A stretch of 64,000 nt of DNA from Buttiauxella gaviniae ATCC 51604 (GTDB lineage: Bacteria; Pseudomonadota; Gammaproteobacteria; Enterobacterales; Enterobacteriaceae): the NCBI RefSeq assembly GCF_001654835.1, contig NZ_LXEP01000029.1:124001-188000 (forward strand). The letters run 5' to 3'. Each line of letters starts with the position of its first letter. The first letter of the stretch is position 1. Below the pieces are notes generated by a model that was not told the origin of the DNA, made no database searches, and worked only from the letters and a program-made list of their open reading frames with translations. Position numbers and translations under genes: made by a program. Positions 13,405 to 23,367 of this stretch are shown here, piece by piece.

Positions 13405-14880
13405 TTACACTAAAGCTGATTTTCGCAACGCCAGATAATCAAGTATCCCTCCGAGTAAAATCCCACCAACTGCAAACAACGCTCCCCACTCCAGGAACTG
13501 AATGTTGAACGCCCAGTTTGTCAGGCCTGTCGCATTGGTAATTAATACCACCAGCCATACAGCTAAGAGGGCACAACCTAACATCAATGCCTGAAGAGCT
13601 ATACGATAAGCGGAAGAAAATTCGCTTCGCGGAATGAAACTATCGTTATTCTGGGTGTATTCCAGCGTTGTTTTGCAAACCAGCAGCAACAGAATGCCTG
13701 GAACAGCGGCAATAACAGAGAATAAATAAAAAGTAGGCCAACCTTGCGCTTCAACAAACCAACCGGCAATCGGGCCAACATAAACGCGGCCTACTGCGGA
13801 TAATGCTGAAAGCAGCGCAAACTGAGTGGCTGAAAACGATTTATTGCACAGTGTCATCAACAGCGCGACAAATGCCGCTGTACCCATGCCACCGCAGAGG
13901 TTTTCGAAGAAGACTGCTGCTGCCATGCTGAACATATTCTTATCGGTAATCGAAAGAAGCCAGTAACCAGCATTAGAGACACCCTGCAAAATGCCAAAGA
14001 TCAGCAATGCGCGGAACAGTGACAGGCGCTGCATTAAAATGCCGCCGTAGAGTGCGCCAATGATTGTGGCAATCAAACCCAGTGTTTTATTCACCATACC
14101 GACTTCACCGGCATCAAAACCTACGCCGCGGATCAAAAATGTGGTCGTCAAACTCATGGCGAACGCATCCCCGAGTTTGTACAATACAATCAGCAGCAGA
14201 ATGAGCCACGCATTGTTGCGGCCAAAGAAATCACGCAGTGGAGCGACCACAGCTTGTTCAAGGCTTTTTGGGACCGGAATGGCATCGGTGGGCTCTGGAG
14301 CTAGCAATGTAGCGATGATACAAGGCAGCATCAATGCGGCCATCAACCAGTACATGCCTTGCCAGCCAAGGTATCTATCTGCAAGCCAGAGCGCTAAACC
14401 ACCCGATACCAGCATCGCCAGGCGATAACCCAACACACTGATTGCTGCACCCGTGCCGCGTTCCTCAGCCGGAAGAACATCCGTTTTCCACGCATCAAAG
14501 ACGATATCTTGAGATGCCGAGCAGAAAGCAATGACAACAGCCAATGCTGCCATCCAGCGTAACTGCGAGCCGGGTTCAAGGAAACCCATACCTGCAATAG
14601 CAACCAGCAACAGAATTTGGGTGATCAGCAACCAACCACGACGACGCCCAAGCAGCGGCGGCGTGTATCTGTCCATAATCGGCGACCACAGAAACTTAAA
14701 TACATAGGCTTGCCCGACAAGCGAGAAGAAACCAATGGTTTTAAGATCAATGTTCTCGACTGTCATCCATGCTTGTAGCGTGCCGGAGGTGAGGGCGAGT
14801 GGAAGACCGGATGCAAAACCTAAAATCAAAAGGATGGCTGACTTAGGTTGTTGGAAGAGACGCAGATAGTGATTGGGCAT
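13405..14880 (-). CDS. ampG: Muropeptide permease AmpG
   Basis: Inner-membrane MFS transporter that imports GlcNAc-anhydroMurNAc peptides released during peptidoglycan turnover, so controlling AmpR/AmpC induction and wall recycling. The 491-residue protein has about 14 hydrophobic segments. FASGLPLALTSGTLQAWM near residues 22-39 and the cytoplasmic DRYTPPLLGRRRGWLL loop are characteristic. It lies 48 bases downstream of yajG on the same strand, with a strong hairpin between them. It ends before the cyo regulatory region; I see no clear T-run terminator. Confidence 0.97.
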   Translation of the reverse strand: MPNHYLRLFQQPKSAILLILGFASGLPLALTSGTLQAWMTVENIDLKTIGFFSLVGQAYVFKFLWSPIMDRYTPPLLGRRRGWLLITQILLLVAIAGMGFLEPGSQLRWMAALAVVIAFCSASQDIVFDAWKTDVLPAEERGTGAAISVLGYRLAMLVSGGLALWLADRYLGWQGMYWLMAALMLPCIIATLLAPEPTDAIPVPKSLEQAVVAPLRDFFGRNNAWLILLLIVLYKLGDAFAMSLTTTFLIRGVGFDAGEVGMVNKTLGLIATIIGALYGGILMQRLSLFRALLIFGILQGVSNAGYWLLSITDKNMFSMAAAVFFENLCGGMGTAAFVALLMTLCNKSFSATQFALLSALSAVGRVYVGPIAGWFVEAQGWPTFYLFSVIAAVPGILLLLVCKTTLEYTQNNDSFIPRSEFSSAYRIALQALMLGCALLAVWLVVLITNATGLTNWAFNIQFLEWGALFAVGGILLGGILDYLALRKSALV

Positions 14881-14894
14881 ACTTTGCTCTACAG

Positions 14895-14917
14895 CCAGCC
14901 CGCATGACGCGGGCTGG
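14895..14917 (-). other. Intercistronic hairpin, yajG-ampG
   Basis: CCAGCCCGC at 14895-14903 pairs perfectly with GCGGGCTGG at 14909-14917 around a 5-base loop. There is no T-run on either strand, so it is more likely an mRNA stability or processing structure than an intrinsic terminator. Confidence 0.6.
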
Positions 14918-14928
14918 TGGGGTATTGA

Positions 14929-15507
14929 TTAACGAGCGTTCTGCTTAATAAAGTCGTGAACGCTGGTGTCCTGAGCCATATCAGCAATGGTATCAGTCAA
15001 TACGGAGTTCACCGCGTTGGCGATATTCTTGTTGGTGGCCTGGAACGCCCCTTCTACGTTATAGCTAGAACGGTAGTTTTTGGTCATCTTGTTGCCATTT
15101 TTCGCTGTCGCAATGATCACGATGTCAGCTTTAGTGGCGATATTGTAGCGCACGCTGCCCTGAGACACGTCAGCAAACAACTGGTTTACGATGATTTGCA
15201 GATCAACCGGGCTGTTTGGTCCAACCATGTAACCACGAGCAGTCATCTGTTTTTCCAGCACTTCTTGCAGCAAGAAGCGCAGGTCACGAGATGGAGTCAA
15301 TGTAACCAGTTGGTTATCACGAGTGACTTTAGCCAGAGCCTGGTCTTTACGTTGATCTGCACCGTTGATGCTGACAGTCACACCCATCAAGCTTGGGTCT
15401 TGCTGTGGCAAGCTAATCGTTGGAGAAACATCAATGGTAGTAGGTGGTGTTGCACAGCTGGCCAGCATAAATACGGCGACCAACGGGAATAATAGTTTTT
15501 TTAACAT
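14929..15507 (-). CDS. yajG: YajG family outer-membrane lipoprotein
   Basis: Predicted lipoprotein of unknown function. The signal peptide ends in a lipobox LASC with the Cys at residue 18. Ser at +2 is absent (Ala follows the Cys) and there is no Asp at +2, so outer-membrane sorting is expected. The 192-residue length and the DPSLMGVTVSINGADQRKD region match the E. coli YajG family. It is upstream of ampG in the same orientation and divergent from bolA. Confidence 0.93.
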   Translation of the reverse strand: MLKKLLFPLVAVFMLASCATPPTTIDVSPTISLPQQDPSLMGVTVSINGADQRKDQALAKVTRDNQLVTLTPSRDLRFLLQEVLEKQMTARGYMVGPNSPVDLQIIVNQLFADVSQGSVRYNIATKADIVIIATAKNGNKMTKNYRSSYNVEGAFQATNKNIANAVNSVLTDTIADMAQDTSVHDFIKQNAR

Positions 15508-15812
15508 GTTCGCTATCTCAATGTACTCAAGGGGCAGGCAGATAAAAAATCACGCCATCATAACACTGCGGTTGCCCAGGGGAAGTAGTTAACGCACGTA
15601 ATTTCATCGCGTTGCGCTTTTTCTGAGCGGTTGCAAAGCTATCTGACCACTTTGCCCTCGATTAGTGCCGTAATCACATTAATCTACAGGGGCTTGGCTT
15701 AGAAAATCAGACGAAAGCTAAATAATTGTTGTAATTCCGTTATTAAAACGGCTAAAAGCGGCTAACATTTAAAGGGATGAGTGGCATCTCTACGTAGTCG
15801 AGGAGAAAGTTC
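15508..15812. promoter_or_regulatory. Divergent yajG-bolA promoter region
   Basis: About 305 bases between divergent genes. In E. coli bolA has a growth-phase gearbox promoter. Here GTTGCAA near 15630 and CGATTAGTG near 15659 look loosely like its parts, but the spacing is not convincing. The bolA SD is AGGAGA at 15801-15806. No gene seen. Confidence 0.35.
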
Positions 15813-16130
15813 ATGATGATGCGCGAGCAAATAGAATCAAAATTAAGGGCAGCGTTTGAACCCGTGATCCTGGAAGTTGCGGATGAAAGCTATCGTCACA
15901 ATGTCCCGGCAGGTTCAGAGAGTCATTTCAAAGTGGTTCTGGTCAGCGACCGTTTTGTGGGTGAGCGTTTTTTAAATCGTCATCGTATGATTTATGGCAC
16001 TTTGAGTGCAGAACTCTCGTCAACTGTGCATGCGCTGGCACTGCATACCTACACCATTAAGGAATGGGAGGGGTTGCATGACACTCTTCTTGCCTCCCCA
16101 CCTTGCCGTGGAGCAGGGTCAATCGCCTGA
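15813..16130 (+). CDS. bolA: Transcriptional regulator / morphogene BolA
   Basis: BolA-fold protein that in E. coli rises at low growth rate and stress, affects cell shape and biofilm, and partners monothiol glutaredoxin in an Fe-S complex. The 105 residues match the E. coli length. The KH-like class II motif and the conserved FLNRHRMIY and [14 protein letters not shown] segments are present. The ATG at 15813 is preceded by AGGAGA. It is followed by a strong terminator, so it is a single-gene unit. Confidence 0.97.
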   Translation: MMMREQIESKLRAAFEPVILEVADESYRHNVPAGSESHFKVVLVSDRFVGERFLNRHRMIYGTLSAELSSTVHALALHTYTIKEWEGLHDTLLASPPCRGAGSIA

Positions 16131-16198
16131 AGTTAACCTTCAGACTTGCAACTGAGGGAACTTTTCCTTTATGTTGCGGTATATGAATCGTGTTTTAT

Positions 16199-16227
16199 AA
16201 AACGGCCTGCGGGCCGTTTTGTTTTGT
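16199..16227 (+). terminator. Intrinsic terminator after bolA
   Basis: AAAACGGCC (16199-16207) and GGCCGTTTT (16212-16220) form a 9-bp stem with loop TGCG, followed by GTTTTG. Confidence 0.85.
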
Positions 16228-16313
16228 CTGAAATAGCCCTCGTTATTCCAGGGTTTGGGCAAAAAATCCAAAAGAACTGTGAAAAGGGCCGCAGCAACAC
16301 TGTGTTGCCGTTC

Positions 16314-16342
16314 TCGACTCACCTTGGTGATGCCGCTATAAT
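16314..16342 (+). promoter_or_regulatory. tig: Candidate sigma-70 promoter for tig
   Basis: TATAAT at 16337-16342 is a perfect -10. TCGACT at 16314-16319 gives a 4/6 -35 with a 17-base spacer. The implied leader is about 135 bases before the tig ATG. The rest of the 356-base bolA-tig gap holds the bolA terminator and no further gene. Confidence 0.7.
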
Positions 16343-16486
16343 GCTGCGTCTTATTTTTCGGAATGTCTTCGGGACGATTCTGACGACAGGGAATGTGATT
16401 CTGATACAGAAGGCATCCCGGTTCTGCGGAGTGCAAATGAGCGCTTCCAGAGTTGACCGAGCACTGTGATTTTTTGAGGTAACAAG

Positions 16487-17785
16487 ATGCAAGTTTCAGT
16501 TGAAACCACTCAGGGCCTTGGCCGCCGTCTCACGATTACTATCGCTGCAGACAGCATCGAAACCGCTGTAAAAAGCGAGCTGGTCAACGTGGCAAAGAAA
16601 GCCCGTATCGACGGTTTCCGTAAAGGAAAAGTGCCGATGACTGTTATCGCACAACGCTATGGCGCTTCTGTTCGCCAGGACGTGTTGGGCGAATTGATGA
16701 GCCGCAACTTTGTTGAAGCGATCATCAAAGAAAAAATCAATCCAGCTGGCGCACCGAACTACGTTCCAGGCGAATACAAACTGGGCGAAGACTTCACCTA
16801 CGCGGTTGAGTTTGAAGTGTACCCAGAAGTTGAGCTGCAGGGTCTGGAAGCAATCGAAGTTGAAAAACCGGTTGTTGAAGTGACTGACGAAGACGTTGAT
16901 GCAATGCTGGACACCCTGCGTAAGCAACAGGCGACCTGGAAAGATTCAGACGCTGCTGCAACTGCAGAAGACCGCGTAACTATCGATTTCACCGGTTCTG
17001 TAGACGGCGAAGTATTCGAAGGCGGCAAAGCATCTGACTTCGTGCTGGCAATGGGCCAGGGTCGTATGATCCCAGGTTTTGAAGACGGTCTGGTTGGTCA
17101 CAAAGCTGGCGAAGAATTCACTATCGAAGTGACCTTCCCAGAAGATTACCACGCTGAAAACCTGAAAGGTAAAGCGGCTAAGTTCGACATCGTTCTGAAG
17201 AAAGTAGAAGAGCGTGAACTGCCAGAATTTACTGAAGAATTCATCAAGCGTTTCGGCGTTGAAGATGGTTCTGTAGCTGGTCTGCGTACCGAAGTTCGTA
17301 AAAACATGGATCGTGAGCTGAAAGGCGCAGTGCGTAACCGCATCAAGTCTCAAGCAATCGACGGTCTGGTTAATGCGAACAACATCGACGTTCCAGCAGC
17401 ACTGATCGACAGCGAAATCGACGTTCTGCGTCGCCAGGCTGCTCAGCGTTTTGGTGGCAACGAGAAACAAGCGCTGGAACTGCCACGTGAACTGTTCGAA
17501 GAACAAGCTAAACGTCGTGTAGTTGTTGGCCTGCTGCTGGGCGAAGTAATTCGTACCCATGAGCTGAAAGCTGACGAAGAACGCGTTAAAGGTCTGATCG
17601 AAGAAATGGCTTCAGCCTACGAAGATCCGACTGAAGTTGTAGAATTCTACGGCAAAAACAAAGAACTGATGGACAACATGCGTAATGTTGCTCTGGAAGA
17701 ACAAGCTGTTGAAGCTGTTCTGTCTAAAGCGAAAGTGACTGAGAAAGCCACTAACTTTAGCGAACTGATGAACCAGCAAGCGTAA
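16487..17785 (+). CDS. tig: Trigger factor
   Basis: Ribosome-bound chaperone and peptidyl-prolyl isomerase that meets nascent chains at the exit tunnel. The 432 residues match E. coli. The ribosome-binding signature GFRKGKVP lies near residues 43-50 in the N-terminal domain, the FKBP-type PPIase domain runs roughly 150-245 ([18 protein letters not shown]), and the rest is the helical chaperone arm domain. It leads the tig-clpP-clpX-lon-hupB-ppiD protein quality-control block and ends in a strong terminator. Confidence 0.99.
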   Translation: MQVSVETTQGLGRRLTITIAADSIETAVKSELVNVAKKARIDGFRKGKVPMTVIAQRYGASVRQDVLGELMSRNFVEAIIKEKINPAGAPNYVPGEYKLGEDFTYAVEFEVYPEVELQGLEAIEVEKPVVEVTDEDVDAMLDTLRKQQATWKDSDAAATAEDRVTIDFTGSVDGEVFEGGKASDFVLAMGQGRMIPGFEDGLVGHKAGEEFTIEVTFPEDYHAENLKGKAAKFDIVLKKVEERELPEFTEEFIKRFGVEDGSVAGLRTEVRKNMDRELKGAVRNRIKSQAIDGLVNANNIDVPAALIDSEIDVLRRQAAQRFGGNEKQALELPRELFEEQAKRRVVVGLLLGEVIRTHELKADEERVKGLIEEMASAYEDPTEVVEFYGKNKELMDNMRNVALEEQAVEAVLSKAKVTEKATNFSELMNQQA

Positions 17786-17825
17786 GCATAATTTTTGGCA
17801 TCATCGCCAAAATATTGCTGCATCA

Positions 17826-17857
17826 AGCCCGTCACCTACTGGTGGCGGGCTTTTTTT
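17826..17857 (+). terminator. Intrinsic terminator after tig
   Basis: AGCCCGTCACC (17826-17836) pairs with GGTGGCGGGCT (17841-17851), one T-G pair, loop TACT, followed by a run of seven T. Confidence 0.9.
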
Positions 17858-17929
17858 ATCAGTGACTCCCTGAAAACCCATCAATAAAACGTAGTTTCAG
17901 GGTTAGCGTAACAAGAAAAGGTTGTTATG

Positions 17930-17958
17930 CTTGAAACAGGGCAAGCTTATCCCCATAA
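17930..17958 (+). promoter_or_regulatory. clpP: Sigma-32 heat-shock promoter for clpP
   Basis: CTTGAAA at 17930-17936 and CCCCATAA at 17951-17958 with a 14-base spacer match the RpoH consensus almost exactly. It lies about 150 bases before clpP, as expected for the heat-inducible clpPX transcript. Confidence 0.85.
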
Positions 17959-18105
17959 ATAAGGGCATGGCTCGAAAATGGATCCCTGACTGATAATCCG
18001 TCCGAATAAGGTAATAGGTGTAAGCAGGAGCGTAGTCTTCTTCTGGCACCTCAAGTAGAATCAGTGCTGCAGGTATCGAAGGCTTAATTATTCCAGGAGA
18101 CGGAA

Positions 18106-18729
18106 ATGTCATACAGTGGCGAAAGAGATCAATTTGCACCCCATATGGCCCTGGTGCCGATGGTTGTTGAACAGACATCGCGTGGCGAGCGTTCATACGA
18201 TATCTATTCCCGTCTGCTCAAGGAACGTGTCATCTTTATGACGGGCCAGGTTGAAGACCATATGGCTAACCTGATCGTAGCGCAGATGTTGTTCCTGGAA
18301 GCAGAAAACCCAGAAAAAGACATCTATCTCTACATTAATTCACCAGGTGGTGTGATTACCGCTGGTATGTCTATCTACGATACGATGCAATTTATTAAAC
18401 CAGATGTCAGCACCATCTGTATGGGACAAGCCTGTTCTATGGGTGCATTCCTGCTGACCGCTGGGGCGAAGGGTAAGCGCTTCTGCTTACCGAACTCACG
18501 AGTCATGATTCACCAACCGCTGGGCGGTTATCAGGGCCAGGCTACGGATATCGAAATCCATGCCCGCGAAATCCTGAAAGTGAAAGCTCGTATGAACGAA
18601 CTTATGGCGCAACACACGGGCAAATCTCTTGAAGAAATAGAGAGAGACACCGAGCGTGACCGTTTCCTCGCAGCAAATGAAGCGGTAGAGTATGGCTTAG
18701 TTGACTCAATCCTGACTCACCGTAGCTAA
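18106..18729 (+). CDS. clpP: ATP-dependent Clp protease proteolytic subunit
   Basis: Serine protease that forms a double heptameric ring and degrades proteins fed by ClpX or ClpA. The 207 residues include the 14-residue propeptide (processing before ALVPMV). The catalytic triad is Ser111 in QACSMG, His136 in MIHQPLGG and Asp185 in the ERDTERDRF region. The residue before the active serine is Cys; I recall Ala there in E. coli (QAASMG). It is followed 133 bases later by clpX, its ATPase partner, probably on the same heat-shock transcript. Confidence 0.98.
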   Translation: MSYSGERDQFAPHMALVPMVVEQTSRGERSYDIYSRLLKERVIFMTGQVEDHMANLIVAQMLFLEAENPEKDIYLYINSPGGVITAGMSIYDTMQFIKPDVSTICMGQACSMGAFLLTAGAKGKRFCLPNSRVMIHQPLGGYQGQATDIEIHAREILKVKARMNELMAQHTGKSLEEIERDTERDRFLAANEAVEYGLVDSILTHRS

Positions 18730-18862
18730 CGCCCGAAAATAGTGAGCCGTATACTATTATTGTTATAGCAACGGCTCATAGCGCGCTTACGATTGGCTGC
18801 GCCGTAGAATGGCACTTGCGCCGTCCTGTTCGGTGCACAGAAACAAAAAAGAGGTTTTACCG

Positions 18863-20137
18863 ATGACAGATAAGCGCAAAGACGGTTCAGGCAAACTGCT
18901 GTACTGCTCTTTTTGCGGCAAAAGCCAGCATGAAGTGCGTAAACTGATTGCCGGGCCGTCAGTGTATATCTGCGATGAGTGTGTCGACTTATGTAACGAC
19001 ATTATTCGCGAAGAGATTAAAGAAGTCGCTCCGCACCGCGAACGTAGTGCGCTGCCGACTCCGCATGAAATCCGTCACCATCTCGATGATTACGTCATCG
19101 GTCAGGAACAGGCTAAAAAAGTCCTGGCGGTTGCGGTTTACAACCACTACAAACGTCTGCGTAACGGCGACAGCACCAACGGCATCGAACTGGGCAAAAG
19201 TAACATTCTGCTCATCGGGCCGACGGGTAGCGGGAAAACCCTGCTGGCTGAAACCCTGGCACGTTTACTGGATGTTCCATTCACCATGGCTGATGCCACA
19301 ACGTTAACCGAAGCAGGTTACGTGGGTGAAGATGTCGAAAACATCATCCAGAAACTGCTGCAGAAATGTGATTACGATGTGCAGAAAGCACAGCGCGGTA
19401 TCGTGTATATCGATGAGATCGACAAAATCTCCCGCAAATCTGATAACCCGTCCATCACTCGTGATGTGTCTGGTGAAGGTGTGCAGCAGGCGTTGCTGAA
19501 ACTTATCGAAGGTACTGTTGCGGCGGTTCCACCACAAGGTGGCCGTAAGCATCCACAGCAAGAGTTCTTGCAGGTTGATACCTCCAAGATTCTGTTTATT
19601 TGTGGCGGTGCATTCGCAGGGCTGGATAAAGTTATTGCTAACCGCGTTGAAACCGGTTCAGGTATTGGCTTTGGCGCGACCGTAAAAGGTAAATCTCAGA
19701 AGGCGACCGAAGGGCAGTTGTTAGGCCAGGTTGAGCCGGAGGATTTGATCAAATTTGGTCTGATTCCTGAGTTTATCGGCCGTCTGCCAGTAGTGGCTAC
19801 GCTGACAGAACTGAGCGAAGAAGCACTGATTCAGATCCTGAAAGAGCCGAAAAACGCCCTGACCAAGCAGTACCAGGCGTTGTTCAATCTGGAAGGTGTG
19901 GATTTGGAATTCCGCGACGAAGCGCTGGATGCAATTGCCAAGAAAGCAATGGCACGTAAAACCGGTGCTCGTGGTCTACGCTCCATCGTAGAAGGCGCAT
20001 TGCTGGATACCATGTACGATCTTCCTTCTATGGAAGACGTCGAGAAAGTGGTGATTGATGAATCCGTCATCGACGGTCAAAGCAAGCCATTATTAATTTA
20101 TGGCAAGCCGGAAGCGCAACAAGCATCCGGTGAATAA
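18863..20137 (+). CDS. clpX: ATP-dependent Clp protease ATP-binding subunit ClpX
   Basis: AAA+ unfoldase that recognises substrates (for example ssrA-tagged proteins) and passes them to ClpP. The start at 18863 gives MTDKRKDG and 424 residues, as in E. coli; an upstream in-frame ATG at 18809 was rejected. Order: four-Cys zinc domain (CSFC...CDEC near 15-39), Walker A GPTGSGKT near 119-126, pore loop GYVG, Walker B IVYIDEID, and the ClpP-docking IGF loop. It is followed by a terminator, separating it from lon. Confidence 0.99.
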   Translation: MTDKRKDGSGKLLYCSFCGKSQHEVRKLIAGPSVYICDECVDLCNDIIREEIKEVAPHRERSALPTPHEIRHHLDDYVIGQEQAKKVLAVAVYNHYKRLRNGDSTNGIELGKSNILLIGPTGSGKTLLAETLARLLDVPFTMADATTLTEAGYVGEDVENIIQKLLQKCDYDVQKAQRGIVYIDEIDKISRKSDNPSITRDVSGEGVQQALLKLIEGTVAAVPPQGGRKHPQQEFLQVDTSKILFICGGAFAGLDKVIANRVETGSGIGFGATVKGKSQKATEGQLLGQVEPEDLIKFGLIPEFIGRLPVVATLTELSEEALIQILKEPKNALTKQYQALFNLEGVDLEFRDEALDAIAKKAMARKTGARGLRSIVEGALLDTMYDLPSMEDVEKVVIDESVIDGQSKPLLIYGKPEAQQASGE

Positions 20138-20166
20138 TTCGCCAAAATAACCAGTCAGTTAGTCTA

Positions 20167-20192
20167 AAAAGGGGGATTTATATCCCCCTTTT
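20167..20192 (+). terminator. Intrinsic terminator after clpX
   Basis: AAAAGGGGGAT (20167-20177) and ATCCCCCTTTT (20182-20192) form a perfect 11-bp stem with loop TTAT, followed by further T residues. Confidence 0.85.
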
Positions 20193-20213
20193 GCTTTTCC
20201 TTCATTCCTGGCA

Positions 20214-20240
20214 TTGAATGCTCGGGAAACATCCCCATAT
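20214..20240 (+). promoter_or_regulatory. lon: Sigma-32 heat-shock promoter for lon
   Basis: TTGAAT at 20214-20219 and CCCCATAT at 20233-20240 with 13 bases between match the RpoH consensus. E. coli lon has this same heat-shock promoter. The leader from here to lon is about 140 bases and contains an ERIC-like remnant. Confidence 0.85.
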
Positions 20241-20271
20241 ACTGAATTACTTGTTGGTGATGCCATGATTC

Positions 20272-20341
20272 CTGTCATCCTTCAAGTGCAGGTGCGTTGT
20301 TTACGCCTTCCTGCAAATTGAAAGATTTAAGGTATAAACAG
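20272..20341. repeat. Collapsed ERIC element in the lon leader
   Basis: The left part (CCTGTCATCCTTCAAGTGCA, continuing GGTGCGTTG) and the right part (CCTGCAAATTGAAAGATTTA followed by AGGTATAA) match the two outer arms of the ERIC repeat seen intact at 23241-23367. The central 60 bases or so are missing, leaving about 70. It lies between the heat-shock promoter and the lon SD, so it is transcribed in the lon leader. Confidence 0.55.
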
Positions 20342-20388
20342 AGGACATCGCCCCATCACCAGGCGGACCTTAACTAAGAGAGAGCTCT

Positions 20389-22743
20389 ATGAATCCTGAG
20401 CGTTCTGAACGCATTGAAATCCCCGTATTGCCATTGCGCGATGTGGTGGTTTATCCGCACATGGTAATTCCACTGTTTGTCGGGCGAGAAAAATCCATTC
20501 GTTGCCTGGAAGCGGCCATGGATCATGATAAAAAAATCATGCTGGTGGCGCAGAAAGAAGCCTCGACAGATGAGCCAGGTGTAAATGACCTGTTCTCAGT
20601 GGGAACCGTCGCATCCATTTTGCAAATGCTGAAACTGCCAGACGGCACGGTAAAAGTGCTGGTTGAAGGTTTACAGCGTGCGCGTATCACCACGCTTTCT
20701 GACAACGGTGACCATTTCTCAGCTCAGGCTGAGTACCTGAATTCGCCAGCTATCGAAGAGCGCGAACAGGAAGTGCTGGTGCGCACCGCAATTGGTCAGT
20801 TTGAAGGCTATATCAAACTGAACAAAAAAATCCCGCCAGAAGTACTGACATCGCTGAACAGTATTGACGATCCTGCTCGTCTGGCTGACACCATCGCTGC
20901 ACATATGCCATTGAAACTGACAGATAAACAGTCCGTTCTCGAGATGTCTGATATTAACGAACGTCTTGAATATCTGATGGCCATGATGGAGTCAGAAATC
21001 GATCTGCTGCAGGTTGAGAAACGTATTCGCAACCGCGTTAAAAAGCAGATGGAAAAGAGCCAGCGTGAGTACTATCTGAACGAGCAAATGAAAGCCATTC
21101 AGAAAGAACTCGGCGAAATGGACGACACGCCAGATGAAAACGAAGCGCTAAAACGCAAAATCGACGCGGCTAAAATGCCGAAAGAAGCGCGTGAAAAAAC
21201 CGAAGCGGAACTGCAAAAACTGAAAATGATGTCGCCAATGTCTGCGGAAGCAACCGTGGTTCGTGGCTATATCGATTGGATGGTGCAGGTGCCGTGGAAT
21301 GCGCGCAGCAAAGTGAAAAAAGATCTGCGTCAGGCGCAGGAAGTCCTCGATACCGATCATTACGGCCTTGAGCGCGTGAAAGATCGTATCCTGGAATATC
21401 TCGCAGTACAGAGTCGCGTTAACAAGCTCAAAGGACCAATCCTGTGTCTGGTTGGGCCTCCAGGTGTAGGTAAAACCTCACTGGGTCAGTCCATCGCTCG
21501 TGCGACCGGACGTAAATATGTGCGCATGGCTTTGGGTGGCGTACGTGATGAAGCGGAAATTCGCGGTCACCGTCGTACTTATATCGGTTCTATGCCAGGG
21601 AAACTGATTCAGAAAATGGCGAAAGTGGGCGTTAAAAACCCATTATTCCTGTTGGATGAAATCGACAAAATGTCTTCGGACATGCGTGGCGATCCGGCAT
21701 CTGCTCTTCTGGAAGTCCTTGATCCAGAACAGAACGTGGCGTTTAACGACCACTATCTGGAAGTGGATTACGATCTGAGCGACGTGATGTTTGTTGCTAC
21801 GTCTAACTCCATGAACATTCCGGCACCGCTGCTGGACCGTATGGAAGTTATTCGTCTTTCCGGATACACCGAAGACGAGAAGCTGAACATTGCTAAACAG
21901 CACCTGTTGACGAAGCAAATTGAACGTAATGCCCTGAAAAAAGGCGAAATTACTGTTCACGATAGCGCTATTACAGGCATCATTCGTTACTACACTCGTG
22001 AAGCTGGCGTACGTAGTCTGGAACGTGAAATTTCCAAACTGTGTCGTAAAGCAGTTAAACAACTGCTACTGGATAAATCGCTTAAACACATCGAAATTGA
22101 CGGTGACAACCTGAAAGATTTCCTTGGTGTTCAGCGTTTTGACTATGGCCGTGCTGACAGCGAAAACCGTGTGGGCCAGGTAACTGGTCTTGCGTGGACC
22201 GAAGTGGGTGGCGATCTGCTGACTATCGAAACCGCATGTGTACCGGGCAAAGGCAAGCTGACTTACACCGGTTCTCTGGGTGAAGTTATGCAAGAGTCTA
22301 TCCAGGCTGCACTGACCGTGGTGCGTGCGCGTGCAGAGAAATTAGGCATCAATGCTGATTTCTATGAAAAACGTGATATCCACGTTCACGTGCCAGAAGG
22401 TGCGACGCCGAAAGATGGCCCAAGTGCGGGTATTGCGATGTGTACCGCACTGGTATCTTGCCTGACAGGTAACCCTGTTCGTGCAGATGTGGCTATGACA
22501 GGTGAAATTACGTTGCGTGGCCAGGTTCTGCCAATCGGTGGTTTGAAAGAAAAACTGCTGGCGGCACACCGTGGCGGTATCAAAACGGTTCTGATTCCGG
22601 ATGAAAATAAACGCGATCTGGAAGAGATTCCTGACAACGTTCTCGCCGACCTGGATATTCATCCGGTGAAGCGCATCGAGGAAGTTCTGACCCTTGCATT
22701 GCAGAACGAACCTTACGGAATGCAGGTTGTGACCGCAAAATAG
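20389..22743 (+). CDS. lon: ATP-dependent protease Lon (La)
   Basis: AAA+ serine protease that degrades misfolded proteins and regulators such as SulA and RcsA. The 784 residues equal the E. coli length. Order: N-terminal LON substrate-binding domain (1-200), coiled coil ([18 protein letters not shown]-like region), AAA+ module with Walker A GPPGVGKT near 356-363 and Walker [11 protein letters not shown], then the protease domain with Ser679 in DGPSAGIA and Lys722 in GGLKEK. The SD is AGAGAGAG. A sigma-32 promoter and terminator flank it as a single gene. Confidence 0.99.
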   Translation: MNPERSERIEIPVLPLRDVVVYPHMVIPLFVGREKSIRCLEAAMDHDKKIMLVAQKEASTDEPGVNDLFSVGTVASILQMLKLPDGTVKVLVEGLQRARITTLSDNGDHFSAQAEYLNSPAIEEREQEVLVRTAIGQFEGYIKLNKKIPPEVLTSLNSIDDPARLADTIAAHMPLKLTDKQSVLEMSDINERLEYLMAMMESEIDLLQVEKRIRNRVKKQMEKSQREYYLNEQMKAIQKELGEMDDTPDENEALKRKIDAAKMPKEAREKTEAELQKLKMMSPMSAEATVVRGYIDWMVQVPWNARSKVKKDLRQAQEVLDTDHYGLERVKDRILEYLAVQSRVNKLKGPILCLVGPPGVGKTSLGQSIARATGRKYVRMALGGVRDEAEIRGHRRTYIGSMPGKLIQKMAKVGVKNPLFLLDEIDKMSSDMRGDPASALLEVLDPEQNVAFNDHYLEVDYDLSDVMFVATSNSMNIPAPLLDRMEVIRLSGYTEDEKLNIAKQHLLTKQIERNALKKGEITVHDSAITGIIRYYTREAGVRSLEREISKLCRKAVKQLLLDKSLKHIEIDGDNLKDFLGVQRFDYGRADSENRVGQVTGLAWTEVGGDLLTIETACVPGKGKLTYTGSLGEVMQESIQAALTVVRARAEKLGINADFYEKRDIHVHVPEGATPKDGPSAGIAMCTALVSCLTGNPVRADVAMTGEITLRGQVLPIGGLKEKLLAAHRGGIKTVLIPDENKRDLEEIPDNVLADLDIHPVKRIEEVLTLALQNEPYGMQVVTAK

Positions 22744-22775
22744 TGACCTGACGCATATTCGGTAAATAAAATCAG

Positions 22776-22812
22776 AGCTGGCTGGTGAATTGTCACTTGC
22801 CAGCTTTTTTTT
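22776..22812 (+). terminator. Intrinsic terminator after lon
   Basis: AGCTGGC (22776-22782) pairs with GCCAGCT (22799-22805), with inner GTGA/TCAC pairing, followed by eight T. Confidence 0.85.
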
Positions 22813-22953
22813 GTATCGCTACTTTAGACTGCTGGTGATGCATGCCATTAACAACGGGTGTTGTAAGGGCATGACAGGCCTGATATAACTGCTGCGCGGT
22901 CGCACTTTGAAGGATACTGGTGCGATATAAATTATAAAGAGAGGAAGAGAAGA

Positions 22954-23226
22954 GTGAATAAATCTCAACTGATAGACAAAATTGCCGCAGGTGCTGATAT
23001 TTCTAAAGCTGCGGCTGGACGTGCATTAGACGCTGTGATTGCTTCTGTTACCGAATCTCTGCAATCTGGGGAAGACGTGGCACTGGTTGGCTTTGGAACT
23101 TTTGCTGTTCGTGAACGTGCTGCCCGTACCGGCCGTAACCCACAAACAGGTAAGGAAATCACCATCGCTGCTGCAAAAGTACCTGGTTTCCGTGCGGGTA
23201 AAGCGCTGAAAGAAGCCGTTAACTGA
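22954..23226 (+). CDS. hupB: DNA-binding protein HU-beta
   Basis: Nucleoid-associated histone-like protein; dimerises, as HU-beta homodimer or with HU-alpha, and bends DNA. The 90 residues show the signature [21 protein letters not shown] with the intercalating Pro of RNPQTG. The start codon is GTG at 22954, with AGGAAGAGAAGA upstream; I recall the same GTG start in E. coli. It lies between lon and ppiD as in E. coli, and a full ERIC element follows it. Confidence 0.98.
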   Translation: MNKSQLIDKIAAGADISKAAAGRALDAVIASVTESLQSGEDVALVGFGTFAVRERAARTGRNPQTGKEITIAAAKVPGFRAGKALKEAVN

Positions 23227-23240
23227 TTTATCGCTAGCTA

Positions 23241-23367
23241 ATACCCGTTAGCATTCGAGTTGCAGGTAGGCGGCCTGGGAGCTTATCCCGATGAGCTTAC
23301 TTCAGTAAGTGATTCGGGTAAGTGAGTACAGCCAACGCCCCAGCAGCTTGAAGGATAATGGGTGTAT
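23241..23367. repeat. ERIC (IRU) intergenic repeat, full length
   Basis: Exactly 127 bases, the canonical ERIC length. The outer arms ATACCCGTTAGCATTCGAGT and, at the other end, AGCTTGAAGGATAATGGGTG form an imperfect palindrome. The core GAGCTTACTTCAGTAAGTGA matches the conserved ERIC core. It lies in the hupB-ppiD gap (357 bases); the remainder of the gap holds no gene that I can see. Confidence 0.9.

Noticed and set aside
15630-15667. Gearbox promoter for bolA
   Set aside because: Parts resemble the gearbox elements but spacing and sequence match are too poor to call.
16946-17560. Open frame antisense to tig
   Set aside because: Phe/Gln-rich reverse of a conserved gene; no family resemblance.
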